DNA of 64,000 nucleotides from Cardiobacterium valvarum (GTDB lineage: Bacteria > Pseudomonadota > Gammaproteobacteria > Cardiobacteriales > Cardiobacteriaceae), in the NCBI RefSeq assembly GCF_900460955.1, contig NZ_UFUW01000001.1, positions 1,920,738 to 1,984,737 of the forward strand. The letters are read 5' to 3'. A program made the translations under genes and the position numbers. Positions 48,036-56,813 of the stretch are shown piece by piece. The notes below the pieces were generated by a model. The model was not told the DNA's origin. It ran no database searches and saw nothing but the letters and a program-made list of their open reading frames with translations. Position 1 is the stretch's first letter, and each line of letters begins with the position of its first letter.

Positions 48036-49160
48036 TCATCCTTTGGCCAGATAGGTCATGACGTTTTCCGGCCGGGTGTTCAGCAGCCGGGCGCCATCAC
48101 GCAGGAGGATACGTCTCTCCAGTGCCGCGCGGGCAACAATATCGGTTAAACGTCGGCTGTTGCGCACCGGAAGGGTTTTGTAAAAATCGCCCCCTCCCGT
48201 TGTTCCTTTCTTCAGGGGAGGGAGCTTTTTTCTCTGCTGCCATTGTCGGAAAGTCTCGGCACTGATTTTATCTTGCTCCAGCGCCTTGATGGCGACGACA
48301 TATTCACTGACGCGAAATTCTTTGGCCAATGCAGCAAGATTCACATCTAAAGTTTCACGCTCTTGCCAATTTTCAAGGAATTCCGCTTTGGGCAATAAAA
48401 ATTCTGCGGCTGCCTGATTGCAAAATCTTTCAGTACGGTTGTCACGCAATATGGTTGGTGCGGATACTGCGCTTTTCCCCAGCCATATATGCGCGGCTTC
48501 GTGCAATAGCGTAAACAATTGGGCGGCATGGGCATCATTAGTGTTGATGAATATTGCCGGTGTATAAGGGTCGGCTATGGCAAAACCGCGAAACATTTGT
48601 GGATCAAGCTTTCGCCGCGTAGCGTTTCCGACGATGCCATTTCTGAACACCAATATGCCCTGTTGTTCAAAAGCATGAACCAGATTACGCAGATATTCTT
48701 CTTTGCTGCCATTGCGAGCCACTCTCCCCAATGTGCCGCGAATATCGTTAACGACTGGCTGAATGCTGTCTTGCAGATTGAATTTTCCCACAAAAGGCAA
48801 TCTCTCCTTCTCGCCCATCTCTTGCAAGTAATCTGCATACCAGTCCAACTTGCGGTGAATGTCCGCCAATGTGTCGAAGAAATCCACATTCAACGGGACG
48901 GCATCATGTGCCGTACGGAAGTCCGGAAATTCCGCGCCACGAGAGGCATGCGGAAGATCCGGGAGGTAGAGAAAACCAAAAGGGATTTCCAGCAGGTTTG
49001 CCAGCTTTTCCGCCTGCTTTCGGGTCATGATTCCTTGGGCAAATTTGTCCGCCTTTTTTTCTGTCACACCTATCCGTTCTGCCAATGCAGGAACATTCAT
49101 GCGCAAGCGTTCGGCTGCGCTGGTGATGGTATTTTCCGGTAAGCGAATTTCAAAACCCAT
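48036..49160 (-). CDS. XRE - ImmA/IrrE fusion protein (partner of the PIN protein)
   Basis: A 374-aa protein with an N-terminal XRE-like helix-turn-helix (ERLRMNVPALAERIGVTEKKADKF, in parts) and a zinc-metallopeptidase-like ImmA/IrrE domain with HEAAH near residue 219 followed by a downstream Glu region (RFCNQAAAEFLLP). Such fusions act as antitoxins or stress sensors that pair with DUF4411 PIN proteins. The pair sits between two gpD 3' ends, indicating cargo inserted in the phage. Confidence 0.88.
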   Translation of the reverse strand: MGFEIRLPENTITSAAERLRMNVPALAERIGVTEKKADKFAQGIMTRKQAEKLANLLEIPFGFLYLPDLPHASRGAEFPDFRTAHDAVPLNVDFFDTLADIHRKLDWYADYLQEMGEKERLPFVGKFNLQDSIQPVVNDIRGTLGRVARNGSKEEYLRNLVHAFEQQGILVFRNGIVGNATRRKLDPQMFRGFAIADPYTPAIFINTNDAHAAQLFTLLHEAAHIWLGKSAVSAPTILRDNRTERFCNQAAAEFLLPKAEFLENWQERETLDVNLAALAKEFRVSEYVVAIKALEQDKISAETFRQWQQRKKLPPLKKGTTGGGDFYKTLPVRNSRRLTDIVARAALERRILLRDGARLLNTRPENVMTYLAKG

Positions 49161-49235
49161 GGTAGAAAAAGTTGGACTGCAACAATCCGTCTTATTGTAG
49201 CTTTTTTTCGTGCCAAAAATGACGGTGTCCTTCCG

Positions 49236-50210
49236 CTAGCGGCCACTCATCTCCGCGCAGCTGATTTGCACGGTGTAGCCGTTATCCCCTAATGAGTGAG
49301 TGATTTCCTTGATAAACCAACGGATTTCGTCGATTTGTGGCTTGAATCCCTCGACTTTGAGCGGTTGTTCGGCGAATAGCTCTGCGCGGCCGAACGCAAG
49401 ATTGAGCGAGAGTGTGCGGGCGCGGGTTTTGATGCGCTTCATTTCCGCCTCGGCTGCCTTCTTCGCCTCCGCCTCGCTGTTGTAAGTGTGTTTGAGGTGG
49501 CGGCGGTAGCCGTCTTTGCCGACTTCGGCTTTTTTGCGTTTGGCGCCCTTTTTGTCGTGCCAGTAGGCTATGACGCCGGTTACACGGTCGTCGCGGTCGG
49601 CGTCGTTGTAGCTGTGGCTGTCGCCGTCGCGGCGCTCGATGATGGCCGTGGGCAGCTCGTTGCCGCCGCTGTTTTTGCCGGAAGCGCGCACCGTGAATAT
49701 GAGCCGGCCGTCCTTGACCGTGCCGACGGCGTCATGCTCCTGCGCCAGCCGGGTTACAAGGTGGGCGTCGCTCTCATTGGTCTGGTCAATATGCGGGATG
49801 GCAATACCGGCGAGGTCGGGCGCAACTGCCGGAATCAGTCCGTGGCGTTTGGCGATGGTACCGATGATGTCACCGAGGGTGGTGGCGTGGTAGCTGGTTT
49901 CGCGCTCCTCCAACAGCGTCTGGCGAAAATCCGCCGAGCGGGCGCGGATGGTGATGACGTCCGGCGGCCCTTGATGGCTGATTTCGTCGACGATGTACTC
50001 ACCCCGGTTTTGCTCCATGCCCTTGTAACCGAATATGGCGGTGATTTTTTTGCCCTTGCTGGGCAATTCGACCATGCCGTCGCTGTCGTCGATGTCTATC
50101 GTCAGCTCGTCCACCTCCATGCCGCTTTTGTCGGCGACGGTGAGCGACAGCAGGCGGCCATAGAGTTCGAGTGGCTTGCCTTCGAGGATGAGCGTGTAAA
50201 CCGGGGTCAT
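49236..50210 (-). CDS. Late control protein D (tail spike hub, gpD)
   Basis: A 324-aa contractile tail hub/late control D protein of the P2 type, the phage homologue of T4 gp27 and the N-terminal part of VgrG. Typical parts are GKPLELYGRLLSLTVADKSG, ELTIDIDDSDG and GYKGMEQNRGEYIVDEI, then the C-terminal NSEAEAKKAAEAEMKRIKTR. Its ATG overlaps the gpU stop (TGATG). Last gene of the tail operon. Confidence 0.93.
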   Translation of the reverse strand: MTPVYTLILEGKPLELYGRLLSLTVADKSGMEVDELTIDIDDSDGMVELPSKGKKITAIFGYKGMEQNRGEYIVDEISHQGPPDVITIRARSADFRQTLLEERETSYHATTLGDIIGTIAKRHGLIPAVAPDLAGIAIPHIDQTNESDAHLVTRLAQEHDAVGTVKDGRLIFTVRASGKNSGGNELPTAIIERRDGDSHSYNDADRDDRVTGVIAYWHDKKGAKRKKAEVGKDGYRRHLKHTYNSEAEAKKAAEAEMKRIKTRARTLSLNLAFGRAELFAEQPLKVEGFKPQIDEIRWFIKEITHSLGDNGYTVQISCAEMSGR

Positions 50211-50644
50211 CAGAACAGCCTCGTGATGAGTTGCAGCAGCGGCGACAACCGGCCGAACGGGGTGTGGCGGCCGTCGTAGCGTTTGAGCGTCAACGTAAAT
50301 TCGATTTTCAGCGCCTGCCCGTCGGGCATGAGGACGCTGGATGTCTCGTTGAGGCTGTCGATGAGCCAGTAGCCCATGACCTCGCCGGTGCCGCGCATCA
50401 GCAGGTAGGGTTCGCCGCGTTCGGCCATTTCGCGCAGCATGGTTATGTTGGCCGGGCCGCCGGTGTATTCCGGGGCGAGGATGCCTGCGAGGGTGAGCTG
50501 GTCCTCTCCCCGACCGACGTATTGGTAGGCGGGCTCGCCGCCGGTACGATTATTGGCTGGCCAGCGCCATTGCGTCGCGCGCTGGATGGTATCGAGCGGC
50601 GCAGATTGCACCGCGAAAACGAACATTCCCAAACATATGAGCAT
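50210..50644 (-). CDS. Tail protein gpU
   Basis: A 144-aa P2 gpU-type tail terminator. It follows P2 gpU by eye: LGMFVFAVQSAPLDTIQR, WRWPANNRTGGEPAYQYVGRG (in parts), ITLAGIL-like LTLAGILAPEYTGG. A strong AGGAGG site precedes the start. Placed between the tape measure and D as in P2. Confidence 0.93.
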   Translation of the reverse strand: MLICLGMFVFAVQSAPLDTIQRATQWRWPANNRTGGEPAYQYVGRGEDQLTLAGILAPEYTGGPANITMLREMAERGEPYLLMRGTGEVMGYWLIDSLNETSSVLMPDGQALKIEFTLTLKRYDGRHTPFGRLSPLLQLITRLF

Positions 50645-50653
50645 GGTGGCCTC

Positions 50654-53284
50654 CTATGCCGGCACGGCATCAGTATCGTAAAAGGCGCTGCTGTTATTGC
50701 CTTGACGCCGTCGTTCGTTGGCCAACGCGCCGCGCACCTCTTTGCCGATTTGTGCCGCCAATGCCTTGTTGTCGCCGCCACCGCTGACGTTGATATTGAC
50801 GGTGGTGTTGCTGTTGGAGGACAGGTTGTTGCGGGCGGCAACTGGCGCAGCGGGTTCCGTCGCCTTCGCGTTGTTCTTTTTGATTGCCTCAAAGACGCCG
50901 TTTTTCTTCAGGTTGTTATAGGCGTCGATGCTTTGGGAAATCTTTTGCGCGGGGTTGTTTCCTATTTTTTCGCCCAAACCGAGAAAGTCTTTCATGGCCT
51001 GTATCCCGCCATTTATTTCCTCGACCATCCATTGAATTTTGCCGACGACCCACTCAATGCCCTTGCTGAATGTGCTGACAAGTGCGTTATAGACGTCCCA
51101 GCCGAAAATCGCAGTAACGATGGTTTTGCCCGCCTCGATAACAAGCGACGCTAAATAACCGCCGAGGGTGGCGAAGAAGTTGAACACGCCCTCAAATGCC
51201 GCTTGAACGGCGCCGAGTATGCCCATCTCGCGGAAACCCTCGCGCACATTGTGCGCAGTCTCTTTGACGCTGTCCCAAATGATGCGGCCAATATCGGCGA
51301 AGAATTGGAGTACGCCTGCAAAGGCGCTTTTGATGGCGCCGGTGAAGGAAAAGTTTTTCCACCAGTTGGCCAGCGCTTCCATTCGGTCGGTTGCCCAGCC
51401 GACAATCTCATCCCAGTGCTTGTAGACGAGCCAAATCGCCGCACCGATGGCAGCAACGGCGAGCAAAATGGGATTGCTCATGAACAGCTGCGCCAGCCAG
51501 ACAAAACCGCTGCGCAAACTGAAAAACAGTTTGCTGGTGGCGACCAGCGAGGCATTAATTCCGGCGAAGGCCAGCAATAACACTCCGCCGATGGCAGCCA
51601 GTCCGGCAAAGGCCGTGATGCCAATCATGACCCATTTGACCAGCGTCCTGTGTTCTTTGAGCCACGGTTGCAGTGTATCGCCCAAAAAATCTTGCGCGGT
51701 TTGCGCAAACCAAAGCAGGGATTCGCGCAGGGTTTCGCCAATCATGCCGGACAGCATCCCGGCGACGCCACCCAGTTGTTCAAAGGCGGCGGACAGGGTT
51801 GAGGTTTTTTCGGCAATACGCGCATTGGCGTCGGCTTGTTTGTCCATGTCGGCCAAAGCAGCGCGGTAACCTTCCAGCCCTTGTTGCGCCAACATCATTG
51901 CAGGGCGGCCTGCTTCTTCGCCAAACAGCTCTTTGGCGACCAGCAATGCGCTTTGTTCGCCGAATTTCTGCTGGATGGTGTTCAGTTTCTCCAGCTCGGC
52001 AATCATGGCTTCGGTGCCTTTGAATTTGCCGTTTTGGTCGTAAAAATCGAAGTCGATGCCTGCTTTTTTCATGATGTTGCCAGCCTCGGCTTTCATGCCT
52101 TTTTTGGCTTGGCGGATCATTTCGGGGCCTTTGGCCAAGCGTCCCAGCATCGCCGAGAAGTTGGTGCCAAACATGGAGCCTTCGAGGCCTTGCCGTGCGG
52201 CCATGCCCTGAATGGCGAGCAGTTTTTTGTAGTTGTCTTCGCCGGTGATGCCGAGCGAGTTTACCGTCGGTGCGTAGTATTTCATCGCCTCGGCCATATC
52301 CTCTTTTTTGAGACCAAAGGCAAAATAGGCGCGCTGCGTCATGTCGGCCGCCTTGTTGATGTCGTCCGGGTTGAGTCCGTGCGCCTCAATCATCCGCGCG
52401 GCAAAGGTGCCACCTTCCTCCTGTCCCATGTTCATCAGTACGGCCATTTCCGCAGCCGCTTTCAGGCCGCCGCCGCTCATGACCTCATCTTTTACGCCCT
52501 GCTCTTTTAACGCGCGGGCGAGGTTGATGAAATCTTGCGTGGTGCCGGGTAGGACGTTGCCGAGCTGGATGGCCTGTTTGTTGATTTCCTCAAACGCGCC
52601 ATATGTGCCGTCGGCGCGCATCATCGTTACCTTGAGGTCGGTAGATGCCTGCTCCTGTTGCATATATTCGCGCACCGGCGAGGCGATGAGATGCCCGGCT
52701 CGCTGGGCGGTGTTGATGCCGACGTAACCGGCCATTGAGGCATTAGCCGCCGTTTGCAGGCGGCGCTCGTTGCGCTGGTGTCGCTCGGCAATGCGTTGCA
52801 GCCGTTGCGCCTGCCGTTCGAGTTCGGTGTTGGTGCGGCTCGCGTTGTTGCGCAGGCGCGCCTCCTCTTGTGCCAGCTGCCGCGTGTTGATACCGGCCTC
52901 GCGTAGGCGCTGCGTCAATTGCAGCAGGCGTTGCTGTTCGCGGTTTTGCACGTTTTCCAGCCGCGCCAGATCGCGGCTGGCGCGATCAAACTGGCTCGCA
53001 AGCTCTCGCCAGCGTTGCGCCCCGTGCCGCAGCCCGCCCATTTGTTGCTGTAGCCGCTGCATCCGGTTGCGCATCCGCTCGATGTTGTCGGCAGTCTGCC
53101 GCATGGACTCTTGTTGGCGGCGGTACGCCTCAACATTGCGCAGCTGGTCGTTCAGGCGGCGCAGGGCATTGCGGTTTTGGTCGAATGTCCGCATCAGGCG
53201 GCTGTTGGCCGCGCCGATGTTGCGGAATGTGCGGCTCATTTCGTCAAGCGCACGCAGACGCACCTGCAAATTCAAATCAGCCAT
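50654..53284 (-). CDS. Tail tape measure protein (gpT-like)
   Basis: An 876-aa protein that sets tail length and helps DNA entry. The first ~200 residues are an Arg/Gln-rich coiled coil (NRMQRLQQQMGGLRHG, RIAERHQRNERRL), followed by the TP901/tape-measure core (about 215-500), hydrophobic stretches near 565-600 and 620-640 (VMIGITAFAGLAAIGGVLLL; ILLAVAAIGAAIWLVYKHW) and a Ser/Asn linker near the C-terminus. A ribosome binding site AAGG at 53295-53298 overlaps the promoter of the reverse-facing gene at 53348. Confidence 0.92.
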   Translation of the reverse strand: MADLNLQVRLRALDEMSRTFRNIGAANSRLMRTFDQNRNALRRLNDQLRNVEAYRRQQESMRQTADNIERMRNRMQRLQQQMGGLRHGAQRWRELASQFDRASRDLARLENVQNREQQRLLQLTQRLREAGINTRQLAQEEARLRNNASRTNTELERQAQRLQRIAERHQRNERRLQTAANASMAGYVGINTAQRAGHLIASPVREYMQQEQASTDLKVTMMRADGTYGAFEEINKQAIQLGNVLPGTTQDFINLARALKEQGVKDEVMSGGGLKAAAEMAVLMNMGQEEGGTFAARMIEAHGLNPDDINKAADMTQRAYFAFGLKKEDMAEAMKYYAPTVNSLGITGEDNYKKLLAIQGMAARQGLEGSMFGTNFSAMLGRLAKGPEMIRQAKKGMKAEAGNIMKKAGIDFDFYDQNGKFKGTEAMIAELEKLNTIQQKFGEQSALLVAKELFGEEAGRPAMMLAQQGLEGYRAALADMDKQADANARIAEKTSTLSAAFEQLGGVAGMLSGMIGETLRESLLWFAQTAQDFLGDTLQPWLKEHRTLVKWVMIGITAFAGLAAIGGVLLLAFAGINASLVATSKLFFSLRSGFVWLAQLFMSNPILLAVAAIGAAIWLVYKHWDEIVGWATDRMEALANWWKNFSFTGAIKSAFAGVLQFFADIGRIIWDSVKETAHNVREGFREMGILGAVQAAFEGVFNFFATLGGYLASLVIEAGKTIVTAIFGWDVYNALVSTFSKGIEWVVGKIQWMVEEINGGIQAMKDFLGLGEKIGNNPAQKISQSIDAYNNLKKNGVFEAIKKNNAKATEPAAPVAARNNLSSNSNTTVNINVSGGGDNKALAAQIGKEVRGALANERRRQGNNSSAFYDTDAVPA

Positions 53285-53289
53285 AAATA

Positions 53290-53318
53290 TTTACCTTTTC
53301 AGTGGGTTATTGTATGAT
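53290..53318 (+). promoter_or_regulatory. Promoter of the reverse-oriented moron gene
   Basis: TTTACC, 17-bp spacer, TATGAT on the plus strand, 30 bp before the start codon of the 63-aa gene. It points against the tail operon. Confidence 0.7.
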
Positions 53319-53347
53319 GGGGACAGGTAAAACACGGGAGGTCAATC

Positions 53348-53539
53348 ATGGATCAGGTTATTTTGTCGTTCGTTGTATGGACGGTGGTCATTTTGGTTTC
53401 TGCCGCATTCCTTAAAGGGCTGGGCAATTTCCTCTTTGAGGAAATCGTCGAGCCGTACCAGTTGTGGCGCGCCGAGGCCAAGGCACGCCGCGAACGCATC
53501 AAGGCCGAGCGTGAGTGGCAGGCGTCCCGTACCAGATAA
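53348..53539 (+). CDS. 63-aa membrane protein (moron gene)
   Basis: A short protein on the plus strand inside the minus-strand tail operon. One hydrophobic helix at about 5-26 (ILSFVVWTVVILVSAAFLKG) is followed by a charged, Arg/Glu-rich helix (RAEAKARRERIKAEREW). It has a strong GGGAGG ribosome binding site 6 bp upstream, its own promoter (53290) and a terminator (53566). This is the layout of a moron, an independently expressed prophage gene. A role in altering the lysogen's envelope is plausible but unproven. Confidence 0.8.
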   Translation: MDQVILSFVVWTVVILVSAAFLKGLGNFLFEEIVEPYQLWRAEAKARRERIKAEREWQASRTR

Positions 53540-53565
53540 TTTTTCATGTGTTCTTCCTTGCTTGT

Positions 53566-53588
53566 GCCGCCCTTCTGGGCGGCTTTTT
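53566..53588 (+). terminator. Rho-independent terminator of the moron gene
   Basis: Perfect 7-bp stem GCCGCCC / GGGCGGC, loop TTCT, then TTTTT, 26 bp after the moron stop. On the minus strand the hairpin is not followed by T, so tail operon transcription should pass. Confidence 0.9.
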
Positions 53589-53746
53589 CATGCCTGTTGC
53601 TGCGCCTGCCGGTTACGTTCGATAGCGACGGCGTGCCAGCGCAGCAACTCGGCGAGGCTCATGCGGTCGAGTTCGCTCGGCGGCCAACCGCCGCCGAATA
53701 CGATATTGATGTCTGCCCATGCGTCCTCTACGCTGCGGGGGATGGC
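53588..53746 (-). CDS. gpE' tail protein part, expressed by -1 frameshift from gpE
   Basis: This frame has no good start of its own but is open from the end of gpE and encodes AIPRSVEDAWADINIVF, then WPPSELDRMSLAELLRWHA, the P2 gpE' (GpE family) signature, ending QAQQQA at a TGA at 53588. A slippery heptamer GGGAAAG lies at 53746-53752, in register so that a -1 shift after Lys102 of gpE continues directly into this frame, giving a fusion of about 154 aa (P2 E+E' is of similar length). The same heptamer drives the lambda G/GT shift. Confidence 0.85.
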   Translation of the reverse strand, partial: AIPRSVEDAWADINIVFGGGWPPSELDRMSLAELLRWHAVAIERNRQAQQQA

Positions 53747-54051
53747 TTTCCCGCTGCCTCGCCGACTTCGTCATCAAGGGCGAACATTTCGGCGACCAGA
53801 ATCATCGCGCGGGCAAAGTCGCGCAGGGCGAGCTTGTTGGCTTCCGCCGCGGTCAGCGCCGGGGTGGTGATGCGCGGCAGCAGTTTAATCACGGCCTCGG
53901 CGTCTCCTTGGGTCAGATCGAACAGGCGGATGCCGCGCAGCTCACCCGCGCTTGGCTCGCGCAGGGTGATTTCATGGACGGGTTTGTCGTCGCGGGTGAT
54001 GGGGGTTTTCAGTTTGAGGACGCGCGGTTTGACGGCTTCGTTTTCTTTCAT
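53728..54051 (-). CDS. Tail assembly chaperone gpE
   Basis: A 107-aa tail assembly chaperone of the P2/TAC type: LKTPITRDDKPVHEITLREP, AGELRGIRLFDLTQGDAEAV and a C-terminal acidic helix. It lies between the tube (FII) and the tape measure, as expected. A fraction of ribosomes should shift to the E' frame near its 3' end. Confidence 0.88.
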   Translation of the reverse strand: MKENEAVKPRVLKLKTPITRDDKPVHEITLREPSAGELRGIRLFDLTQGDAEAVIKLLPRITTPALTAAEANKLALRDFARAMILVAEMFALDDEVGEAAGKPSPAA

Positions 54052-54073
54052 GGTTTGCTCCTATGTGTCAGGG

Positions 54074-54580
54074 TTACTGTTTGAGATTGGCGCGGCGCTT
54101 TTCCAACAGGTCGCGGCCATTGACGATGTAGATGTTGTTGGGGAAATCGATATCGAACAGGGTGCGGCCGTCAATCGAATATTTGAAGGTGGCGAGGGAG
54201 ACGGTGTACTTCGTTTTCTGCAGCTCGCCGGGTTTTGAGCTGCCGAAGTCGATTTCTTTCATGCGGCCGGTCATCACGGCCTCAATTCCGTGGCCGTCGC
54301 AGTTCATTTCGCTTTCGGCCGATGCATTGATGCGGAATTTGACGCCTGCCAAACCGCAGGCGCCGTAGGCGGCGATCATTTCGCTGGTCTGCTCGCTGGC
54401 CTCAAAGGTCAGCTCCATCGCTTCTTGGCCAAGGTCGAGCATTACCGGGCCGAGCATCCCACCCGCGCGGTATTCTTCGGCTTTGCGGGCGACTTTCGGC
54501 CACTCGACGTTGTCGATGATGCCTGCATAGCCCTGCCCCTCGACGGACAGGATGGCGTCTTTGATGATCTTGGGTAGCAT
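54074..54580 (-). CDS. Major tail tube protein (gpFII)
   Basis: A 168-aa P2 FII-type tube protein: LPKIIKDAILSVEGQGYAG, LDLGQEAMELTFEASEQT, MTGRMKEIDFGSSKPGE and the ending YIVNGRDLLEKRRANL. Polymerises inside the contractile sheath. Lies 9 bp after the sheath gene. Confidence 0.95.
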   Translation of the reverse strand: MLPKIIKDAILSVEGQGYAGIIDNVEWPKVARKAEEYRAGGMLGPVMLDLGQEAMELTFEASEQTSEMIAAYGACGLAGVKFRINASAESEMNCDGHGIEAVMTGRMKEIDFGSSKPGELQKTKYTVSLATFKYSIDGRTLFDIDFPNNIYIVNGRDLLEKRRANLKQ

Positions 54581-54589
54581 GATGACTCC

Positions 54590-55774
54590 TTAGTTGGCGG
54601 CTTCGACGCGGCGGGCGAAGTCGATGAGGTAGATGTCGGTAATGGATTGCCGCAGGTTGAGGTTTTCCAGAGGCGGAACCGGCGTGAAGTTGTAGCTGAT
54701 GGCGAGCTTGCCCTCTTTGAGGGTGTCTTTGCTGTTGACTTTGTCGTCGTACCAAGCCTCACCGCCGAGCAGATAGCCGCCGCTGGTGAGTGTGCGCAGC
54801 TCGGCATTGATGCCCGCAATGATGTCGCTGGCCAAGCCGGGCGATAGCGGTTTGTCGATTGCCCACAGGTGGCCGCGTGCCACCGTTTCGGCGATGACTT
54901 GCGCGGTGCGGGTGTAGGATTCAAAGGCAAACAGCGGGTCATCCGAGCAGGTGCGGCTGCCCCAAATGCGGAAGCCCTGCTCGCGGACCAGCGTGCTGAC
55001 CTCCTTGCTGTTGAGGTAGTTGGCGTCCGTGGCGGTCGAGGTGATGTCAAAGCCAATATCCACGGTGAGGCCGGTCACGCCGTCCACGGCGATGTTGGAG
55101 ATGGTCTTGTGCCAACCGACCTCGTGGTCGAGTTTGGCGCGCAGGCCGAGGGCGACGGCGGTGGCGTGGATGGTGTTGGTTTTCTTCGCCGTCTCGTCGA
55201 AACCGGTGAAATCCGGCCAAATCAACATGAGTTCGCGTGCGCTGAAGTTGGCGCGGTAGGCAACCGCCTCCTCTTTGGTGGTGCCGATGGCGCGCGCATA
55301 GACAAAGCCGCGTATTTTCTTGGCGATGTCCACCAGCTCGGTCGTAACCGCCTGGCTATCCAGCCCCGGCGCGCCGAGGATGCGCGGCACGACGCCCAGT
55401 TCGGCATTGGCAGCGAGCAGCGCCTTCGCGCCGCTGTAGCGGCCGTTCTCAAACGCGCCGATGGTCTTGGCGTCTTGGTCAGCGCCGTTGTCGTTTTTCT
55501 CTTTTGAGGTGGGGACGCGGACGACGACGGTCAGCGCATTGGTCTGCTTGTAGATGGCAGACAACGCCGGAGCGAGCGTACCTTTCGTACCAGCCTTGCC
55601 GATGGCGTCGGGCAGATTGCTGATGAGGACGGGGCGGTTTTCGGGGAATGTAGCCGCGTCGGCATCTTCGCCGGTGGCGACCAAGCCAATGACGGCGGTC
55701 GAGGCGGTACGCAGCGGGCGGCTGCCGTTGTTGATTTCGATGACGCGGACGCCATGTAAATACTCTGTGCTCAT
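54590..55774 (-). CDS. Contractile tail sheath protein (gpFI)
   Basis: A 394-aa P2 FI-type sheath protein: [19 protein letters not shown] near the start, then [15 protein letters not shown], and a C-terminal region with [20 protein letters not shown] and [16 protein letters not shown] sequence typical of sheath subunits. It is directly upstream of the tube gene, as in P2. Confidence 0.96.
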   Translation of the reverse strand: MSTEYLHGVRVIEINNGSRPLRTASTAVIGLVATGEDADAATFPENRPVLISNLPDAIGKAGTKGTLAPALSAIYKQTNALTVVVRVPTSKEKNDNGADQDAKTIGAFENGRYSGAKALLAANAELGVVPRILGAPGLDSQAVTTELVDIAKKIRGFVYARAIGTTKEEAVAYRANFSARELMLIWPDFTGFDETAKKTNTIHATAVALGLRAKLDHEVGWHKTISNIAVDGVTGLTVDIGFDITSTATDANYLNSKEVSTLVREQGFRIWGSRTCSDDPLFAFESYTRTAQVIAETVARGHLWAIDKPLSPGLASDIIAGINAELRTLTSGGYLLGGEAWYDDKVNSKDTLKEGKLAISYNFTPVPPLENLNLRQSITDIYLIDFARRVEAAN

Positions 55775-56286
55775 GTGCTTACTCCATAAAGGTGCTGATA
55801 GATATCTTGAGGGGATTGTTTGGCGGGGTTATCCATGCCGAGGACGGTGGCGACAAACTCGCTGCAAAACCAGCGCGCCTCGGATTGGCGTAGCCACGGG
55901 AAAACAAAGCGCAGGACGCCGAGCCAGTCGTAACGCTGCCCCTGATGGCGGCGCAGCCAGTCGCTGACCGTATCGGCGGGCAAGGTGCGCAGGGCGCGGT
56001 CGTAATGTTCGGGATTGCGCAGGTATTCGGGGTCGATGGCGGGTAATAAGTCCCAGCGGTCGCCGGGCAACGCCATGAATTTGCCGCGCACGCCGCCATC
56101 GCGGACCGATGCCGACACACAGAAATAGACGCCGGGGCGGGTGGTGTCCGGGATGGCCAGCTCGCAATGTGAGTAGGGCGAGCGGGTAATCAGGCGGATG
56201 GCACCGTCAAAGAGGTATTTGACGCGCTCGCGCAGCGATGCGCCGGGGCGCGGGCGGCCCTTGTAAAAGGCGACGTAAACGCTCAT
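55771..56286 (-). CDS. Permuted NlpC/P60-like (YiiX-type) cysteine hydrolase in the tail operon
   Basis: A 171-aa protein starting [11 protein letters not shown]. The order of likely active-site residues is His in [10 protein letters not shown] (about residue 40) first and Cys in [10 protein letters not shown] (about 142) later, as in circularly permuted NlpC/P60 (YiiX/YaeF) enzymes. It could cut peptidoglycan or lipid/peptide bonds. It lies between the tail-fibre assembly gene (4-bp overlap) and the sheath gene, where P2 has no such gene, so it is an added function, perhaps host-directed. Confidence 0.7.
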   Translation of the reverse strand: MSVYVAFYKGRPRPGASLRERVKYLFDGAIRLITRSPYSHCELAIPDTTRPGVYFCVSASVRDGGVRGKFMALPGDRWDLLPAIDPEYLRNPEHYDRALRTLPADTVSDWLRRHQGQRYDWLGVLRFVFPWLRQSEARWFCSEFVATVLGMDNPAKQSPQDIYQHLYGVST

Positions 56287-56801
56287 TTGTCCTCCTGTGC
56301 GGCGGGCATCATTGGCATCATCGGCGGACGGTAAGCAACGGCGATGGCATCCAGCGCGGCGAGGGTGTCGGCGGCGCGGATTTGGTCTTCCAACGCCTGC
56401 CGCTGTCCAGCGACGCTGGCGGTGAGCGCGGTGTAGGCGTTGCTTTTGGCGAGTGCTTTGGCGCGCAGGTCGTCCAGCGGTACCCCACGCGCGCGGGCGA
56501 TGCCTGCCAGTATCGGCGTGGATGCCTGCTTGTCCGCTGCCCACGCCTGCGCCTCCAAAGCTTGCGCCGCCCATGAGTCGCGCTCGAATTGCGGCACACC
56601 GTCGAGTCCAGCTACGCGCTCGATAAATGCCTGCGCGGCCTCGGCGGCTGCGTGCAATTTGGCGGTTTTGGCAGCGGCAAGCGCTGCCTGCGGGTTGGGG
56701 TGGTAATCGTCTTTGGCAATCAGGCGCAAGCCTTCGGCGGGGGTGAAGAGGTCGAGGGATTCGCCGCAGATTTCGCCAGCCGAGTTGAGTATGTAGTACA
56801 T
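56283..56801 (-). CDS. Tail fibre assembly protein-like
   Basis: A 172-aa protein with the N-terminal pattern of tail fibre assembly chaperones (MYYILNSAGEICGESLDLF, EGLRLIAKDDYHPNP) and a helical Ala-rich middle part with a DUF4376-like section (RDSWAAQALEAQAW...TPILAGIARARGVPLDDLRAKALAK, in parts). It lies next to the fibre gene and would assist its folding. Confidence 0.75.
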   Translation of the reverse strand: MYYILNSAGEICGESLDLFTPAEGLRLIAKDDYHPNPQAALAAAKTAKLHAAAEAAQAFIERVAGLDGVPQFERDSWAAQALEAQAWAADKQASTPILAGIARARGVPLDDLRAKALAKSNAYTALTASVAGQRQALEDQIRAADTLAALDAIAVAYRPPMMPMMPAAQEDK

Positions 56802-56813
56802 GGTGCGGTCTCC

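Noticed and set aside
49236..53284. Type VI secretion or extracellular contractile injection system instead of a phage
   Set aside because: Integrase, repressor, primase and P2 gene order with tape measure, gpU and gpD show a prophage; no T6SS membrane complex or eCIS ATPase is present.
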